From an uncultured Lachnospiraceae bacterium (lineage in GTDB: Bacteria > Bacillota > Clostridia > Lachnospirales > Lachnospiraceae): 55,386 nt of DNA. The stretch spans positions 1-55,386 of the forward strand of contig CAJOLD010000010.1 in the NCBI GenBank assembly GCA_905235435.1, given 5' to 3'. The notes under the pieces are model-generated. The model did no database searches. It saw only the letters and a list, made by a program, of their open reading frames with translations, and had not been told where the DNA came from. A program made the position numbers and the translations under genes. How positions within the stretch are numbered: the first letter of the stretch is position 1; each line of letters starts with the position of its first letter. This document shows positions 33,241-42,185 of this stretch, one piece after another.

Positions 33241-35691
33241 TCAGAACATCGTCACATATCCCTCCAGCGACTCCGCTTTTTTCCGGAGCGTCCTGGCGCG
33301 GCTGCTGATGTGGATCCGGCATTTGTATTTGGAATTTTTGGCTTCCTGGATGAGGTTTTCGGCAGCGCTGTTTCCGTCGAACGCGTACAGTTCGGAATCT
33401 CTTCGCTTGAACACTTCGTAGGCGACGCTTTTATAGATGCCCATCGCCTCGGGTTCTATGGAAACGCGGATGTTTACGCCGCTCTCCTTCAGCTTCTGTA
33501 TGGCGCCCGCCTGCAGCAGCGCGGGCACAAAGGCGTAGATCTCATATCTCCCTTTGTTCTGTTCGATCAGGTATTTTTCGCATCCGCTGATCCTGTGCCC
33601 TACGACGAAGAACCGGGAAGACGGGTCTCCCTCATCGAGCATCCGGTCGATCATCCGGCGGTCTTCCTCCCGTACGCCCGACACGCGCCGGTCATTGTTG
33701 AAGCTCCCTCCGCAGATCACGACGGGCAGGCCGCTCTCCGGGAGTTCTTTGATCCTGTCCGCAAGGGCAGCGGCTACGTTCCGGCGCGTATCCCTGGTGG
33801 TCATGTTGATTCCCTCCCGGATACTTTCTTCTATCCTGCCGCGGTAGTACTCCCCGACGGCATCTAAAGCGCCGGCAGGCAGCGCCCCCGCAAGGATCCG
33901 CGCCTTGGCTTCAAGATCCGCCATCCCCGCGAGGCGGACCTCCTCCTCGCTCTCTCTCATGCGCATCTGCTCTTCCGTCGTAAGGCCGAGCATTTTCCTG
34001 AGCGAGAGCTGCTCATCGATCGAATCCGTTCCGTACAGAGCACCCCCGTCTGTTCCCTGGACGCACTTGATCCCCGCTCCCAGGTACTGGCGCAGGGGAT
34101 GGTTCTCCATGCTGCTTAAATTGTTCAGCCTGACGTTGGAGGTGATCTGGAATTCCAGCACCGCCCCGGATTCCCGTATCTGTTCTACCAGCGCCTTCCC
34201 CTTCTGCGTCCGCAGGCCCGGGGTATAAAGGCCATGGCCGATCCGCATGCGCGGCATCGGCTGCCCCTCCCTGAGCGCCTCCCGCACACAGCGGATGCTC
34301 CCCGCCACATTGTCGCGGAGGCTGTCGTTCTCCCCCGCGTGGATCCGGATGGTAAACCCCGGATATGCCGCGGCGATCTTTACGATCTCCCCGATCACAC
34401 TCTTTAAGTCCGTGACCGGGTTGATCTCCTCCCCGATGATATCGCTGCCCGCGACATAGGGGTCTCCCGCGATGGCCGCAAGGACTTCCAGGTTCTCCCG
34501 GAAATAATTCCCGGTCTGGGTCTGATCCCGGACGATCGTCAGCGGGATGCGGCGGATGGCCGCCAGGAAGCGCAGCGTCACGCCCGTCTCTCTGTAGACG
34601 GCCGGCATGACGCCGTGGACCTGCGACAGCATTTGGGCCGCGCCGTCCCGTTTCACCAGCGTCGTGTCGGAGATCTCCGCGTAGGTGATCCCGCGGGACG
34701 CGTAGGACCTTGCGATCCAGAGCAGCTTGTCCTGGAAGAGCGTATTGTCCCGGTAGTCCGGGGACTCGTGATCCTTCATCATCTGCAGCACCATCTCCCG
34801 GATATCACTGTCCGGGATCTGACGCACCGCCTCCATCAGACGGAACGCCGACGCGCTGTTCCTGTTGTCCAGCATTCCCAGCCTGTCATCCGCGGAGACG
34901 CCCTTGGTAAATACATACCGGTAGAGGTAGACCTTTTCCAGATTTGTGAATACCGCCTGCCCGTCCTTCATGATGGCAAGAGAGCTGCGGATCTTCGCGA
35001 TGTTATCGGCCGCGTCCTCGGGGTTTTTCAGGATCAGATCGGCAAAATTGATATAGGTATTGTCATCGATCCGGCGGGTCAGATACTTGCCCGTCAGGCT
35101 GCAGTCCCCACACGACCGGCTCGCGGCCTCCCGCCGCGCGGCAAGCTCCGCCTCCTGCGCGGGGCTGCAGGAAAGATTCAGTTTTTTGATGTAATAAAGG
35201 GGATAGCGGAGCTCATGGGCGATTCCGAGCGCGATCAGCACGTCGGGACTCAGATTTGCGTTCATATGTGTGTGCAGGTCCGTGCGGAACTTGCACTCTC
35301 TTCGGATATAGGTCTTGACGATAGCCTCTTCCTCGCCGCCGCGGTAATCCTTGGTCTGGCTCATCAGGGTCTTGGAGATGGCCGGGATGTAGGCCTTCAT
35401 CTCGACGGTGCCGTCCGGATAAATGTTCGCGGTCTTGGTATTCCCCATGCGGAAAATGTACACCGTGCGGTCGTACGCGTCCACATAGCAGGGCACCTGC
35501 CCCCGGATGATCTTGAGGCCCTTTTCATCATAGGAAAGAGGGAGGCCGCAGACCCTTGCGAGGTTGGTGATGAGGTTGCCGGAATGGTGATTGGGCGTGC
35601 GGAGCACATAGGAAAGCTCCTCCCCCTCCTTATAAAGATCAACGATGATATCCTTTTCCTTGTCCAGATAAAAACGCTGGAACCAGATCAT
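33241..35691 (-). CDS. Multidomain adenosine-deaminase-like protein with C-terminal SLOG-like domain
   Basis: A protein of 816 residues, AGGAGG 9 nt before the ATG. Residues 1-130 form an unrecognised beta-rich N-terminal region. The adenosine/AMP deaminase barrel spans about 133-610: His140-x-His142 in DLHTHMNANL, HAGEN with His451 and Glu454, IGHG with His486, and Asp548 in QGTDGG. The second Asp of the usual T-D-D motif is Gly549. Residues about 655-800 (VVICGGSFNNDRR; RFFVVGHRISGCEKYLI) resemble a SLOG/Rossmann nucleotide-sensor fold; this is a weaker call. The protein is about twice the length of ordinary adenosine deaminase. Substrate unknown; a purine nucleotide is likely. Confidence 0.82.
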   Translation of the reverse strand: MIWFQRFYLDKEKDIIVDLYKEGEELSYVLRTPNHHSGNLITNLARVCGLPLSYDEKGLKIIRGQVPCYVDAYDRTVYIFRMGNTKTANIYPDGTVEMKAYIPAISKTLMSQTKDYRGGEEEAIVKTYIRRECKFRTDLHTHMNANLSPDVLIALGIAHELRYPLYYIKKLNLSCSPAQEAELAARREAASRSCGDCSLTGKYLTRRIDDNTYINFADLILKNPEDAADNIAKIRSSLAIMKDGQAVFTNLEKVYLYRYVFTKGVSADDRLGMLDNRNSASAFRLMEAVRQIPDSDIREMVLQMMKDHESPDYRDNTLFQDKLLWIARSYASRGITYAEISDTTLVKRDGAAQMLSQVHGVMPAVYRETGVTLRFLAAIRRIPLTIVRDQTQTGNYFRENLEVLAAIAGDPYVAGSDIIGEEINPVTDLKSVIGEIVKIAAAYPGFTIRIHAGENDSLRDNVAGSIRCVREALREGQPMPRMRIGHGLYTPGLRTQKGKALVEQIRESGAVLEFQITSNVRLNNLSSMENHPLRQYLGAGIKCVQGTDGGALYGTDSIDEQLSLRKMLGLTTEEQMRMRESEEEVRLAGMADLEAKARILAGALPAGALDAVGEYYRGRIEESIREGINMTTRDTRRNVAAALADRIKELPESGLPVVICGGSFNNDRRVSGVREEDRRMIDRMLDEGDPSSRFFVVGHRISGCEKYLIEQNKGRYEIYAFVPALLQAGAIQKLKESGVNIRVSIEPEAMGIYKSVAYEVFKRRDSELYAFDGNSAAENLIQEAKNSKYKCRIHISSRARTLRKKAESLEGYVTMF

Positions 35692-35736
35692 AGGCTTTCC
35701 CTCCTGTGTATCCGGATGGACAATTCGTTTGACAGC

Positions 35737-37137
35737 TTACTGCGTCAGGTTCTGCGCCCAGGAACCGGTGCGCACCATAAAGTAACCCAGAACACACTTT
35801 ACCACTTCCGTAAGCTGCACAAGGAAGAACATTTCCAGCAGCGGCAGGGCCGTAAAATGCGCCAGCGAATATGAGACCGGGACCAGAAACACCCAGCTGT
35901 AAACGGAATCAAACACGAAGGTGATGCCGGTCCGCCCGCCGGAGCGCAGCGTAAAGTACAGCGCGTTTGTAAACGCGTACACCGGCATGAATACGGCGCT
36001 GATGCGGATCAGTCCCTCCGCCAGGCGGCGGATCTCGTCCGAGGTATTGTAGATCTGCGGAAACAGGCCCGCGGTCGCGAACATCACAGCGCCCACCGCC
36101 ACACAGATCGCGATGGAGAATGCCGTGAGTTTTGAGGACTCCGCCTTCGCCTGATCGATCTCGTTCGCCCCGAGCAGCTGTCCCAGTATGATCGCGATAG
36201 CGCTCCCCATGGCGATAAACGAAATGTTGAACACATTGGTGATCGTCGAGGAGATATTGAGCGCTGCCACAGCGGAAAGCCCGCGCAGTGAATAGTTCTG
36301 CACAAGGGTCGCCTGCGCTGCCGCCCAGAGCGTCTCATTGAGAAGCAGCGGCATGCTTTTGATGATCATCTGCCGGCACAGCTTTCCGGGTATATAAAAC
36401 AGTCTGCGGTACGCTCCGACGATATAAGGATTGCGGTCCCTGCGGCGGTGCGTCCAGCCGGCAGCGATCGCAAGCTCCACAAAACGGGAGATGACCGTGG
36501 CCAGCGCCGCGCCCTCTACGCCCATCGCCGGGGCTCCGAACTTTCCGTAAATCAGAATGTAATTTCCGGTCAGATTGACGAACACTGCCGCCACGCCGGC
36601 GATCATCGGCACCACAGTCTCGCCTGTGGAGCGCAGGGTATTCGCGTAGACCTGTCCGAGCGCAAAGGGCAGCAGGCCGGCAAGCATCACCCACAGGTAG
36701 TCCTTTGCGTAATGAAAGGTCTCCTCCACGCTGCCGGCGGAGCCGTCGTGCAGATACAGGCGGATCAGCGGGGATCCCGCAGCCACCAGCACCGCGATCC
36801 CCGCCGCGCAGATCAGCACCGCCGTGATCACCTGCATGCGGAAGGTATAGCGCACCCCGTCGTCATCGCCCTTGCCGTAAAACTGCGCGGTAAAGATCCC
36901 GATGCCGGAGAGCCCTCCGAAAATGCACAGGTAAAAAATAAAAAGAAGCTGATTGATGATCGCGACTCCCGACATGGGCGCCGTCCCCAGCCTCCCCACC
37001 ATGATATTGTCGAGCATGCCGACAAAGCTGGTGATCCCGTTCTGGATCATGATGGGCATGGCGATCGTCATGACACGTCTGTAAAAATTGCGGTCGCCGA
37101 TATATCTGTCTTTCAGTCTGTTCTTATGCAGGTACAT
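35737..37137 (-). CDS. MATE family efflux transporter
   Basis: A protein of 466 residues with about 12 predicted transmembrane helices and MATE features: MTIAMPIMIQNGITSFVGML with DNIMVGRLGT at the N-terminus, YANTLRSTGETVVPM in helix 5-6, and a repeat in the second half (GSAIAIILGQLLGANEID). It should export cationic drugs or metabolites in exchange for Na+ or H+. It begins 12 bp after the frameshifted binding-protein gene and 45 bp before the deaminase-like gene, so all may be cotranscribed. Confidence 0.93.
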   Translation of the reverse strand: MYLHKNRLKDRYIGDRNFYRRVMTIAMPIMIQNGITSFVGMLDNIMVGRLGTAPMSGVAIINQLLFIFYLCIFGGLSGIGIFTAQFYGKGDDDGVRYTFRMQVITAVLICAAGIAVLVAAGSPLIRLYLHDGSAGSVEETFHYAKDYLWVMLAGLLPFALGQVYANTLRSTGETVVPMIAGVAAVFVNLTGNYILIYGKFGAPAMGVEGAALATVISRFVELAIAAGWTHRRRDRNPYIVGAYRRLFYIPGKLCRQMIIKSMPLLLNETLWAAAQATLVQNYSLRGLSAVAALNISSTITNVFNISFIAMGSAIAIILGQLLGANEIDQAKAESSKLTAFSIAICVAVGAVMFATAGLFPQIYNTSDEIRRLAEGLIRISAVFMPVYAFTNALYFTLRSGGRTGITFVFDSVYSWVFLVPVSYSLAHFTALPLLEMFFLVQLTEVVKCVLGYFMVRTGSWAQNLTQ

Positions 37138-37149
37138 ACGGTACTTTCT

Positions 37150-37936
37150 TTACTCCTGCGAAATGTCGGAACCGAAGTAGGTCTCGGACAGCTCCTTCAG
37201 TTTTCCGCTCTCCCGCATATTCGTGATCGCCTCATTGACGGCTTCGTGAAGGGAAGTATACTCTTCCCCCTTCGGCATCGGGACCGCGACCTGTGACGGA
37301 TCGTCGGTGACTGCCACGATCTTCAGGTCCGCCTCCGGATGCTCGTTCATGTAATCATAGAAAGAGACGTCCGCGTTGAGCGTGGCGTCCGCCCTGCCGT
37401 CGAGGACATTCTGCAGCGTATCATTGAGGGTCGATACACCGGTCGCGGTCGCGCCGAAGCTCTCCGCGAGATCCATATAGGTGCTGGCAATGCTGTTTAC
37501 GGTCTTCTTTCCCTCAAGGTCCTCGAAGGAGGTGATCTCCTCGTTGTCCCCGCGCACGATCAGCGCGGTATGCGTAGGGGACAGAGAATTCGTACTTCTC
37601 CGAGCGCTCGTCCGTGATCTCTACGCCGTTGATCACAAGGTCGTACCTTCCGGCGTCAAGTCCGGCGAAAAGGCTCTCCCAGGGTGCCTCCACGATCTCG
37701 GCCTCTACGCCGATGGCTTCCGCGATCGCGCGGCCCGTATCCGCGTCAAAACCGACCACCGTGCCGCTTTCAAGATCATGGAAGGACCAGGGCGCCCAGT
37801 CGCCCTCCAGCCCGATCACGATCTTTCCGTTCTCCCGGATCTGTTCCAGGCGGTCCTTCTCCTCCGCGCCCGCCGAAAGCGCGCATACGGCGCAGATCAC
37901 GGCTGCCAGCAGCGCTGCGTTCTTCATCTTTCTCAT
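37150..37936 (-). pseudogene. Polar amino-acid ABC transporter substrate-binding protein, frameshifted
   Basis: Two frames together encode one periplasmic-binding-protein type 2 (family 3) protein. The first half (from 37936, AGGAGG 6 nt upstream) has a signal peptide and GKIVIGLEGDWAPWSF, then YEFSVPYAY. The second half (to 37150) resumes with ALIVRGDNEEITSFEDLEGK and ends SETYFGSDISQE. The frames meet near 37567-37569. Restoring two bases, for example an AC after GCATAC, would give YAYTALIVRGDNEE, typical of the family. Both halves are otherwise well conserved, so the lesion is recent or a sequencing error. The intact product would be about 262 residues. Confidence 0.88.
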
Positions 37937-37965
37937 ACCGCTCCTCCTCTCGCGAAAATGCCTTA

Positions 37966-38664
37966 TCAGTCTTTAAAATATTCCCCGGCCGGACACTCTT
38001 TTTCGATGCGCCCGTCCCCGATGCGGATGATTCGCGAAGCTGCGCTGCGGGCGAACCCGAGCTCATGCGTCACGACGAGCATCGTCATCCCTTCCTCTGC
38101 CAGCTGCCGCATAACGGCAAGGACCTCACCCGTCAGGTCCGGGTCCAGCGCGGACGTCGGCTCGTCAAAATAAATGATATCCGGATGCGCGGCCAGGGCG
38201 CGGGCGATGGCCACCCGCTGCTGCTGTCCGCCGGAGAGCTGGTTGGGATACGCGTCCGCGCGGTCCGCAAGCCCTACCTTATCCAGCATCAAAAGCCCTG
38301 TTTTCTCCGCCTCTTTTCTGTCCTGTCCCCGCCCTGTGACGAGACCTTCTGTCACATTTCCCAGTGCGGTCCTGTTCAGAAACAGATTATAATTCTGAAA
38401 CACAAACCCCGTACGAAGACGGATGCTGCGGATCTCCTTTTCGTTCGCCGACGCCAGATCGACCGGTCTGCCGTCAAATATCAGTGTCCCGCTTTCGGCG
38501 CGCTCCAGGAAATTGATGCACCGAAGCAGCGTCGTTTTTCCTCCGCCGGAGGGCCCCAGAATGGCGATCACCTCTCCCTTTTCCACGGAAAAGCTGATCC
38601 CCTTCAGAACTTCTCCCGCCCCTTCGAAGGATTTCCTTAGTTCCCTGACTTCAAGCAGCGGCAT
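37966..38664 (-). CDS. Polar amino-acid ABC transporter ATP-binding protein (GlnQ type)
   Basis: A protein of 232 residues starting [13 protein letters not shown], preceded by AGAGGTGA. Walker A is [10 protein letters not shown]-loop [10 protein letters not shown], signature LSGGQQQR and Walker [14 protein letters not shown]. It powers the transporter formed with the permease 4 bp upstream and the frameshifted binding protein 29 bp downstream. The specificity lies in the binding protein and cannot be read here. Confidence 0.95.
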   Translation of the reverse strand: MPLLEVRELRKSFEGAGEVLKGISFSVEKGEVIAILGPSGGGKTTLLRCINFLERAESGTLIFDGRPVDLASANEKEIRSIRLRTGFVFQNYNLFLNRTALGNVTEGLVTGRGQDRKEAEKTGLLMLDKVGLADRADAYPNQLSGGQQQRVAIARALAAHPDIIYFDEPTSALDPDLTGEVLAVMRQLAEEGMTMLVVTHELGFARSAASRIIRIGDGRIEKECPAGEYFKD

Positions 38665-38668
38665 CCTG

Positions 38669-39337
38669 TCACCTCTTTCCGTAAGCGGAGAGCCGTTTCT
38701 CACCGACCCGCTCCAGCTTTGAGAGCCCTGTCGAGAACAGGAGGTAGATCAGGCCGACCTCCAGATAAAGCACCAGCGGCTCATAGTAAACAGCATTGAT
38801 CCTCTGGGTCGTCATAAACATTTCCGTCACGGTGATGTTCGCGGCAAGGGAGGTATCCTTCACCATCGAGATCAGCTCGTTCCCCAGCGTCGGGAAGGCG
38901 GTCCGCATGGCCTGCGGAAGAACGATCCGGCGCATGATCTGCGCCCAGGTCATCCCGACACAGTATCCTGCTTCCATCTGACCGGAGGGGACAGATTCGA
39001 GCGCGGCGCGGATGGTCTCCGCGGCGTAGGCGCCCTCATTGATCGAAAAGACAACAACGGCACTCGGGAAGGGATCAATAATGAGCCCCACCTTCGGAAG
39101 GCCGTAAAAAACGACGAAAAGCTGCACCAGCAGCGGTGTCCCGCGGATCACCCAGATATAGAAGCGGGCGATCTGCCGCAGGACCCTTACCTGCGCGAAC
39201 TGCACGAGGGCCGTCAGTACGGCGATCACCAGCCCGAAGGAAAACGCAAGGATGGTCAGCGGAATGGTGACCTTTATTCCCGGAATCAGAATCCTGGGGA
39301 AAGATGTCAGAATGATCTCTATCAGTCTCCCGCTCAT
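38669..39337 (-). CDS. Polar amino-acid ABC transporter permease
   Basis: A protein of 222 residues of the HisM/GlnP type. About five transmembrane helices are visible; the coupling-loop region reads EAGYCVGMTWAQIMRRIVLP, typical of family 3 transporters (EA-x3-G), and YIWVIRGTPLLVQLF matches the early RGTP motif. It follows tadA by 34 bp and begins the transporter set. Confidence 0.95.
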   Translation of the reverse strand: MSGRLIEIILTSFPRILIPGIKVTIPLTILAFSFGLVIAVLTALVQFAQVRVLRQIARFYIWVIRGTPLLVQLFVVFYGLPKVGLIIDPFPSAVVVFSINEGAYAAETIRAALESVPSGQMEAGYCVGMTWAQIMRRIVLPQAMRTAFPTLGNELISMVKDTSLAANITVTEMFMTTQRINAVYYEPLVLYLEVGLIYLLFSTGLSKLERVGEKRLSAYGKR

Positions 39338-39371
39338 CTGCCTGCCTCCTACTGTTGTTTCCTCTCCGCGG

Positions 39372-39842
39372 TTACTTCTTCTGTTTTCTCAGTTCCCTGA
39401 AAAAATCCGAAAGGAGCGCGCTGCACTCTTCCTGCAGCACCCCCCGCGTGATCCCGACCTGATGGTTGAACTCCTGCATCTGCAGAAGATTTAAGATGGA
39501 GCCGGCACAGCCGGCCTTCGGATTCATGCAGCCGATCACGACCCTGTCGATCCTCGCCTGCACGATGGCACCGGCACACATCTGGCAGGGTTCGAGCGTC
39601 ACATACATCGTACAGCCCTCCAGCCGCCAGTCCCCCAGCTTACGGCTCGCTTTCCGGATGGCGTTCATCTCCGCGTGGGAGGTCGTATTGAAGTCCGTAT
39701 TGCGGCGGTTATACCCCCGGGAAATAATTTTCCCACCGGAAACAATAACACATCCGATGGGAACCTCCGCCAGCGCCTCAGCCTTTTTGGCCTGGGCGAT
39801 GGCTGCCTTCATATACTTTTCATCCGGCGTCATTTTTGTCAT
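39372..39842 (-). CDS. tadA: tRNA adenosine(34) deaminase
   Basis: A protein of 156 residues of the cytidine/deoxycytidylate deaminase fold. His56 and Glu58 in SHAEMNAI and Cys86 and Cys89 in EPCQMCAGAI form the zinc site. It converts the wobble adenosine of tRNA-Arg(ACG) to inosine. GGGAGG precedes the ATG. It lies directly downstream of the SRP RNA gene, an association known in Firmicutes, and no terminator is visible between them. Confidence 0.96.
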   Translation of the reverse strand: MTKMTPDEKYMKAAIAQAKKAEALAEVPIGCVIVSGGKIISRGYNRRNTDFNTTSHAEMNAIRKASRKLGDWRLEGCTMYVTLEPCQMCAGAIVQARIDRVVIGCMNPKAGCAGSILNLLQMQEFNHQVGITRGVLQEECSALLSDFFRELRKQKK

Positions 39843-39859
39843 AACCGCGCGCCTCCCTT

Positions 39860-40107
39860 CGACCGCCTGTCACAAACGTTACCTTTGCAGTTAACTCGAT
39901 CCAGGCTGCCTCGCGTCACACAAGAGCTCCTGCTTAGTGCTGCTTCGTTCCCGACCTGACACGGTTCACAGGTTCCTGTTGCACAAGACCCAAACGTCAA
40001 CATCACTTACAAAGGGCAGCTTCACAACAGCACGGCCTCTGCTCGGCATCACCCCCGCTGTAGCGGATTGCGGGTACAGGGCACCGCTATCTCCCCGGCT
40101 GCGCGGT
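39860..40107 (-). ncRNA. ffs: Signal recognition particle RNA, large type with Alu domain
   Basis: The minus strand contains GTCAGGTCGGGAACGAAGCA, the Ffh-binding helix 8 loop region, plus the Alu-domain part (GGGGAGATAGCGGTGCCCTG, CCCGCAATCCGCTACAGCGG) and GTTGACGTTTGGGTCTTGTG, all closely like Bacillus scRNA. The 5' end is set by a TTGACA-N17-TATAGT promoter; the 3' end near 39860 is approximate, as I see no terminator. Confidence 0.93.
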
Positions 40108-40113
40108 AGCTTA

Positions 40114-40142
40114 ACTATACTCATTTTCCCGCCTTTTGTCAA
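40114..40142 (-). promoter_or_regulatory. Promoter of the SRP RNA gene
   Basis: On the minus strand TTGACA (40137-40142), a 17-bp spacer and TATAGT (40114-40119): near consensus, as expected for a stable RNA. Confidence 0.92.
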
Positions 40143-40161
40143 TTCATTGCGCTCTTCCGCC

Positions 40162-40190
40162 TTGATTTTAAGACCCCCGCTCTGTATACT
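40162..40190 (+). promoter_or_regulatory. Promoter of the rRNA methyltransferase gene
   Basis: TTGATT (40162-40167), a 17-bp spacer and TATACT (40185-40190). The predicted start is about 40197, at the AGGAGG itself, giving a leader of only about 13 nt. It is divergent from the SRP RNA promoter. Confidence 0.7.
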
Positions 40191-40209
40191 CTGCACAGGA
40201 GGGAAAACG

Positions 40210-41412
40210 ATGAGTGAAGCATTCGTTACACTGAAAAAAGGAGAGGGCCGCACGGTCAAGTCCGGCGGCCTCTGGATATACGACAACGAGATCGAATCGG
40301 TCACCGGCTCCTTTGAGGAGGGGGATATCGTTTCGATTCACGATTTTGACGGTTACTTTCTGGGATACGGCTATATCAACACCCGGTCAAAGATCACCGT
40401 CCGGCTGATGAGCCGGCATCGCGATCATCCCGTGGACGACGCGCTGATCGAAAAAAGAGTCCGCGACGCCTGGAACTACCGGAAGGCCGTCACGGACACC
40501 GGGTGCTGCCGTGTGATCTTCGGCGAAGCCGACTTCCTGCCGGGGATCGTCATCGATAAGTTTTCCGACGTCCTCGTCGCAGAGAGCCTTGCGCTCGGGA
40601 TCGACCGGCTAAAGCCCCTCATCCTTGAAAAGCTCCGTGAGGTCCTCCTTGAGGACGGCATCCTCATCCGCGGCATCTATGAGCGGAGCGACGCGAAGGT
40701 GCGCCTGCAGGAGGGAATGGAACGCTTTTCCGGTTTCATCGGGGAGCCCTTTGACACGAAAGTCCTGATCGAAGAAAACGGTGTAAAATTTATCGTCGAC
40801 GTCGCCGAAGGACAGAAGACCGGCTTTTTCCTTGACCAGAAATACAACCGGGCCGCCGTAGCGCGCCTCTGCCCCGGCAAAAAGGTGCTCGACTGCTTTA
40901 CCCATACCGGTTCCTTTGCCCTGAACGCGGGCGCCGCAGGCGCCGCCTCCGTACTCGGCGTGGATGCTTCCGAGACCGGTGTGCTGCAGGCGCGGGAAAA
41001 CGCGGAGCTCAACGGTCTGGGGGGCCGCGTGCGCTTTGAATGCGCGGATGTCTTCGATCTTCTTCCGCAGCTCGAAAAGGAGGGAGAGACCTTCGACGTG
41101 GTCATCCTGGATCCGCCCGCCTTCACCAAATCCCGCAGCTCCGTCAAAAACGCCGTAAAAGGATACCGTGAGATCAATATGCGCGGAATGCGCCTCGTGA
41201 AAGACGGCGGCTTCCTCGCGACCTGCTCCTGCTCCCACTTTATGGACCCGGCGCTTTTCGCGAAGACGATCAGCGAAGCGGCAAAGGCCGCGCACAAAAG
41301 GCTGCGCCAGGTCGAGTTCCGCACACAGGCCTGCGATCACCCCATCCTCTGGTCGAACGATGCTTCCTACTATCTCAAGCTGTACATCTTCCAGGTGGTC
41401 GACGAGATCTAG
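40210..41412 (+). CDS. Class I SAM-dependent rRNA methyltransferase (RlmI-like, PUA domain)
   Basis: A protein of 400 residues starting MSEAFVTLKKGEGRTV, with AGGAGG 7 nt before the ATG; longer frames run back into the SRP RNA region and are rejected. An N-terminal PUA-like domain (about 1-75) precedes a Rossmann methyltransferase domain with motif I VLDCFTHTGSFALNAG and motif IV VVILDPPAFTKS. The family makes 5-methylcytosine in 23S rRNA; exact position not inferred. Its 3' end overlaps the convergent L,D-transpeptidase gene by 4 bp. Confidence 0.93.
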   Translation: MSEAFVTLKKGEGRTVKSGGLWIYDNEIESVTGSFEEGDIVSIHDFDGYFLGYGYINTRSKITVRLMSRHRDHPVDDALIEKRVRDAWNYRKAVTDTGCCRVIFGEADFLPGIVIDKFSDVLVAESLALGIDRLKPLILEKLREVLLEDGILIRGIYERSDAKVRLQEGMERFSGFIGEPFDTKVLIEENGVKFIVDVAEGQKTGFFLDQKYNRAAVARLCPGKKVLDCFTHTGSFALNAGAAGAASVLGVDASETGVLQARENAELNGLGGRVRFECADVFDLLPQLEKEGETFDVVILDPPAFTKSRSSVKNAVKGYREINMRGMRLVKDGGFLATCSCSHFMDPALFAKTISEAAKAAHKRLRQVEFRTQACDHPILWSNDASYYLKLYIFQVVDEI

Positions 41413-42185
41413 AGTTCCGGATCCCGTATAATGATCCTCATGCCGGGATCCGCATAGAGCAGCACCGTCTTCATCTTATCCTCGTCGATCGCGATGCATC
41501 CGCGCGTGTAGCTGCGCTCTCCCTTGCAGTGAAGGAAGATCCCCGAGCCCTCCGGCCAGATATTATAGTGGTTATAGTCCGTAGCGATCCCGTAGTCGAA
41601 CTCCGGGTCGTTGGAGATCATCCAGCCGGTGCAGTAGTGATCCTTCGCCTGGCGCCGGTCAATGATCTGGTTGTAGTAAATGCTGTTATGCGAGCAGCAG
41701 GCACTTTGATCGTCAAGCCGGATATATTCCAGCTGCGTACCCGGATCCTCCAGGATGCCGAAGGCCTGCCGGATCCCGAAATCGCCCAGCGGCGTCTTTT
41801 CGTCCCCTTCCGTCTTCTTTCCGCTCCCGCCAATTCCGATAAAACCGTCCGTCTCAAAGACCGTCGTCCACGCGCCCTTCCTGCCGTCCTCCTTTACGCA
41901 GAAACGGACAGCAGCATTGCTGCCGCCCGTACATTCCACCAGCACAAGCTGCCGCACGGAATCATCCTCCGCGTATGCCTCAAGGACCTTGTCCCAGTAT
42001 CCGGGATCCGCCTGATCCAGTCCGGCGACCGGGGAGGGCTCTGTTTCTTCGGGCAAGGCAGCTTCCGTTATTTCTTCATCGGGGAAAATGTCCGCCTCCT
42101 GCGCAGCGCAGGGTGAGCAGGCCAATACGGCGGCAGACAGCAGCAGGCATCCGGCGGCGGCGGGTATTCTGTGTCCCTTCCTCAT
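41409..42185 (-). CDS. Exported L,D-transpeptidase (YkuD domain, YafK-like)
   Basis: A protein of 258 residues. A signal sequence (about 1-28, with Cys23 as a possible lipidation site) and a short acidic spacer precede the catalytic domain. The active site is His219 and Cys230 in FLHCKGERSYTRGCIAID, a variant of the usual S-x-G-C motif. KKTEGDEKTPLGDFGI is the typical substrate-loop motif. It should form 3-3 crosslinks or trim peptidoglycan outside the membrane. Its start overlaps the hydE stop by 4 bp, so translation is coupled. Confidence 0.9.
   Translation of the reverse strand: MRKGHRIPAAAGCLLLSAAVLACSPCAAQEADIFPDEEITEAALPEETEPSPVAGLDQADPGYWDKVLEAYAEDDSVRQLVLVECTGGSNAAVRFCVKEDGRKGAWTTVFETDGFIGIGGSGKKTEGDEKTPLGDFGIRQAFGILEDPGTQLEYIRLDDQSACCSHNSIYYNQIIDRRQAKDHYCTGWMISNDPEFDYGIATDYNHYNIWPEGSGIFLHCKGERSYTRGCIAIDEDKMKTVLLYADPGMRIIIRDPEL

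Noticed and set aside
33241..35691. RADAR defence system
   Set aside because: There is no RdrA-type ATPase next to the deaminase-like gene, and the neighbours are transport and wall-peptide genes.
39937..40209. N-terminal extension of the rRNA methyltransferase
   Set aside because: The extension overlaps the SRP RNA gene and its promoter; AGGAGG lies directly before the ATG at 40210.
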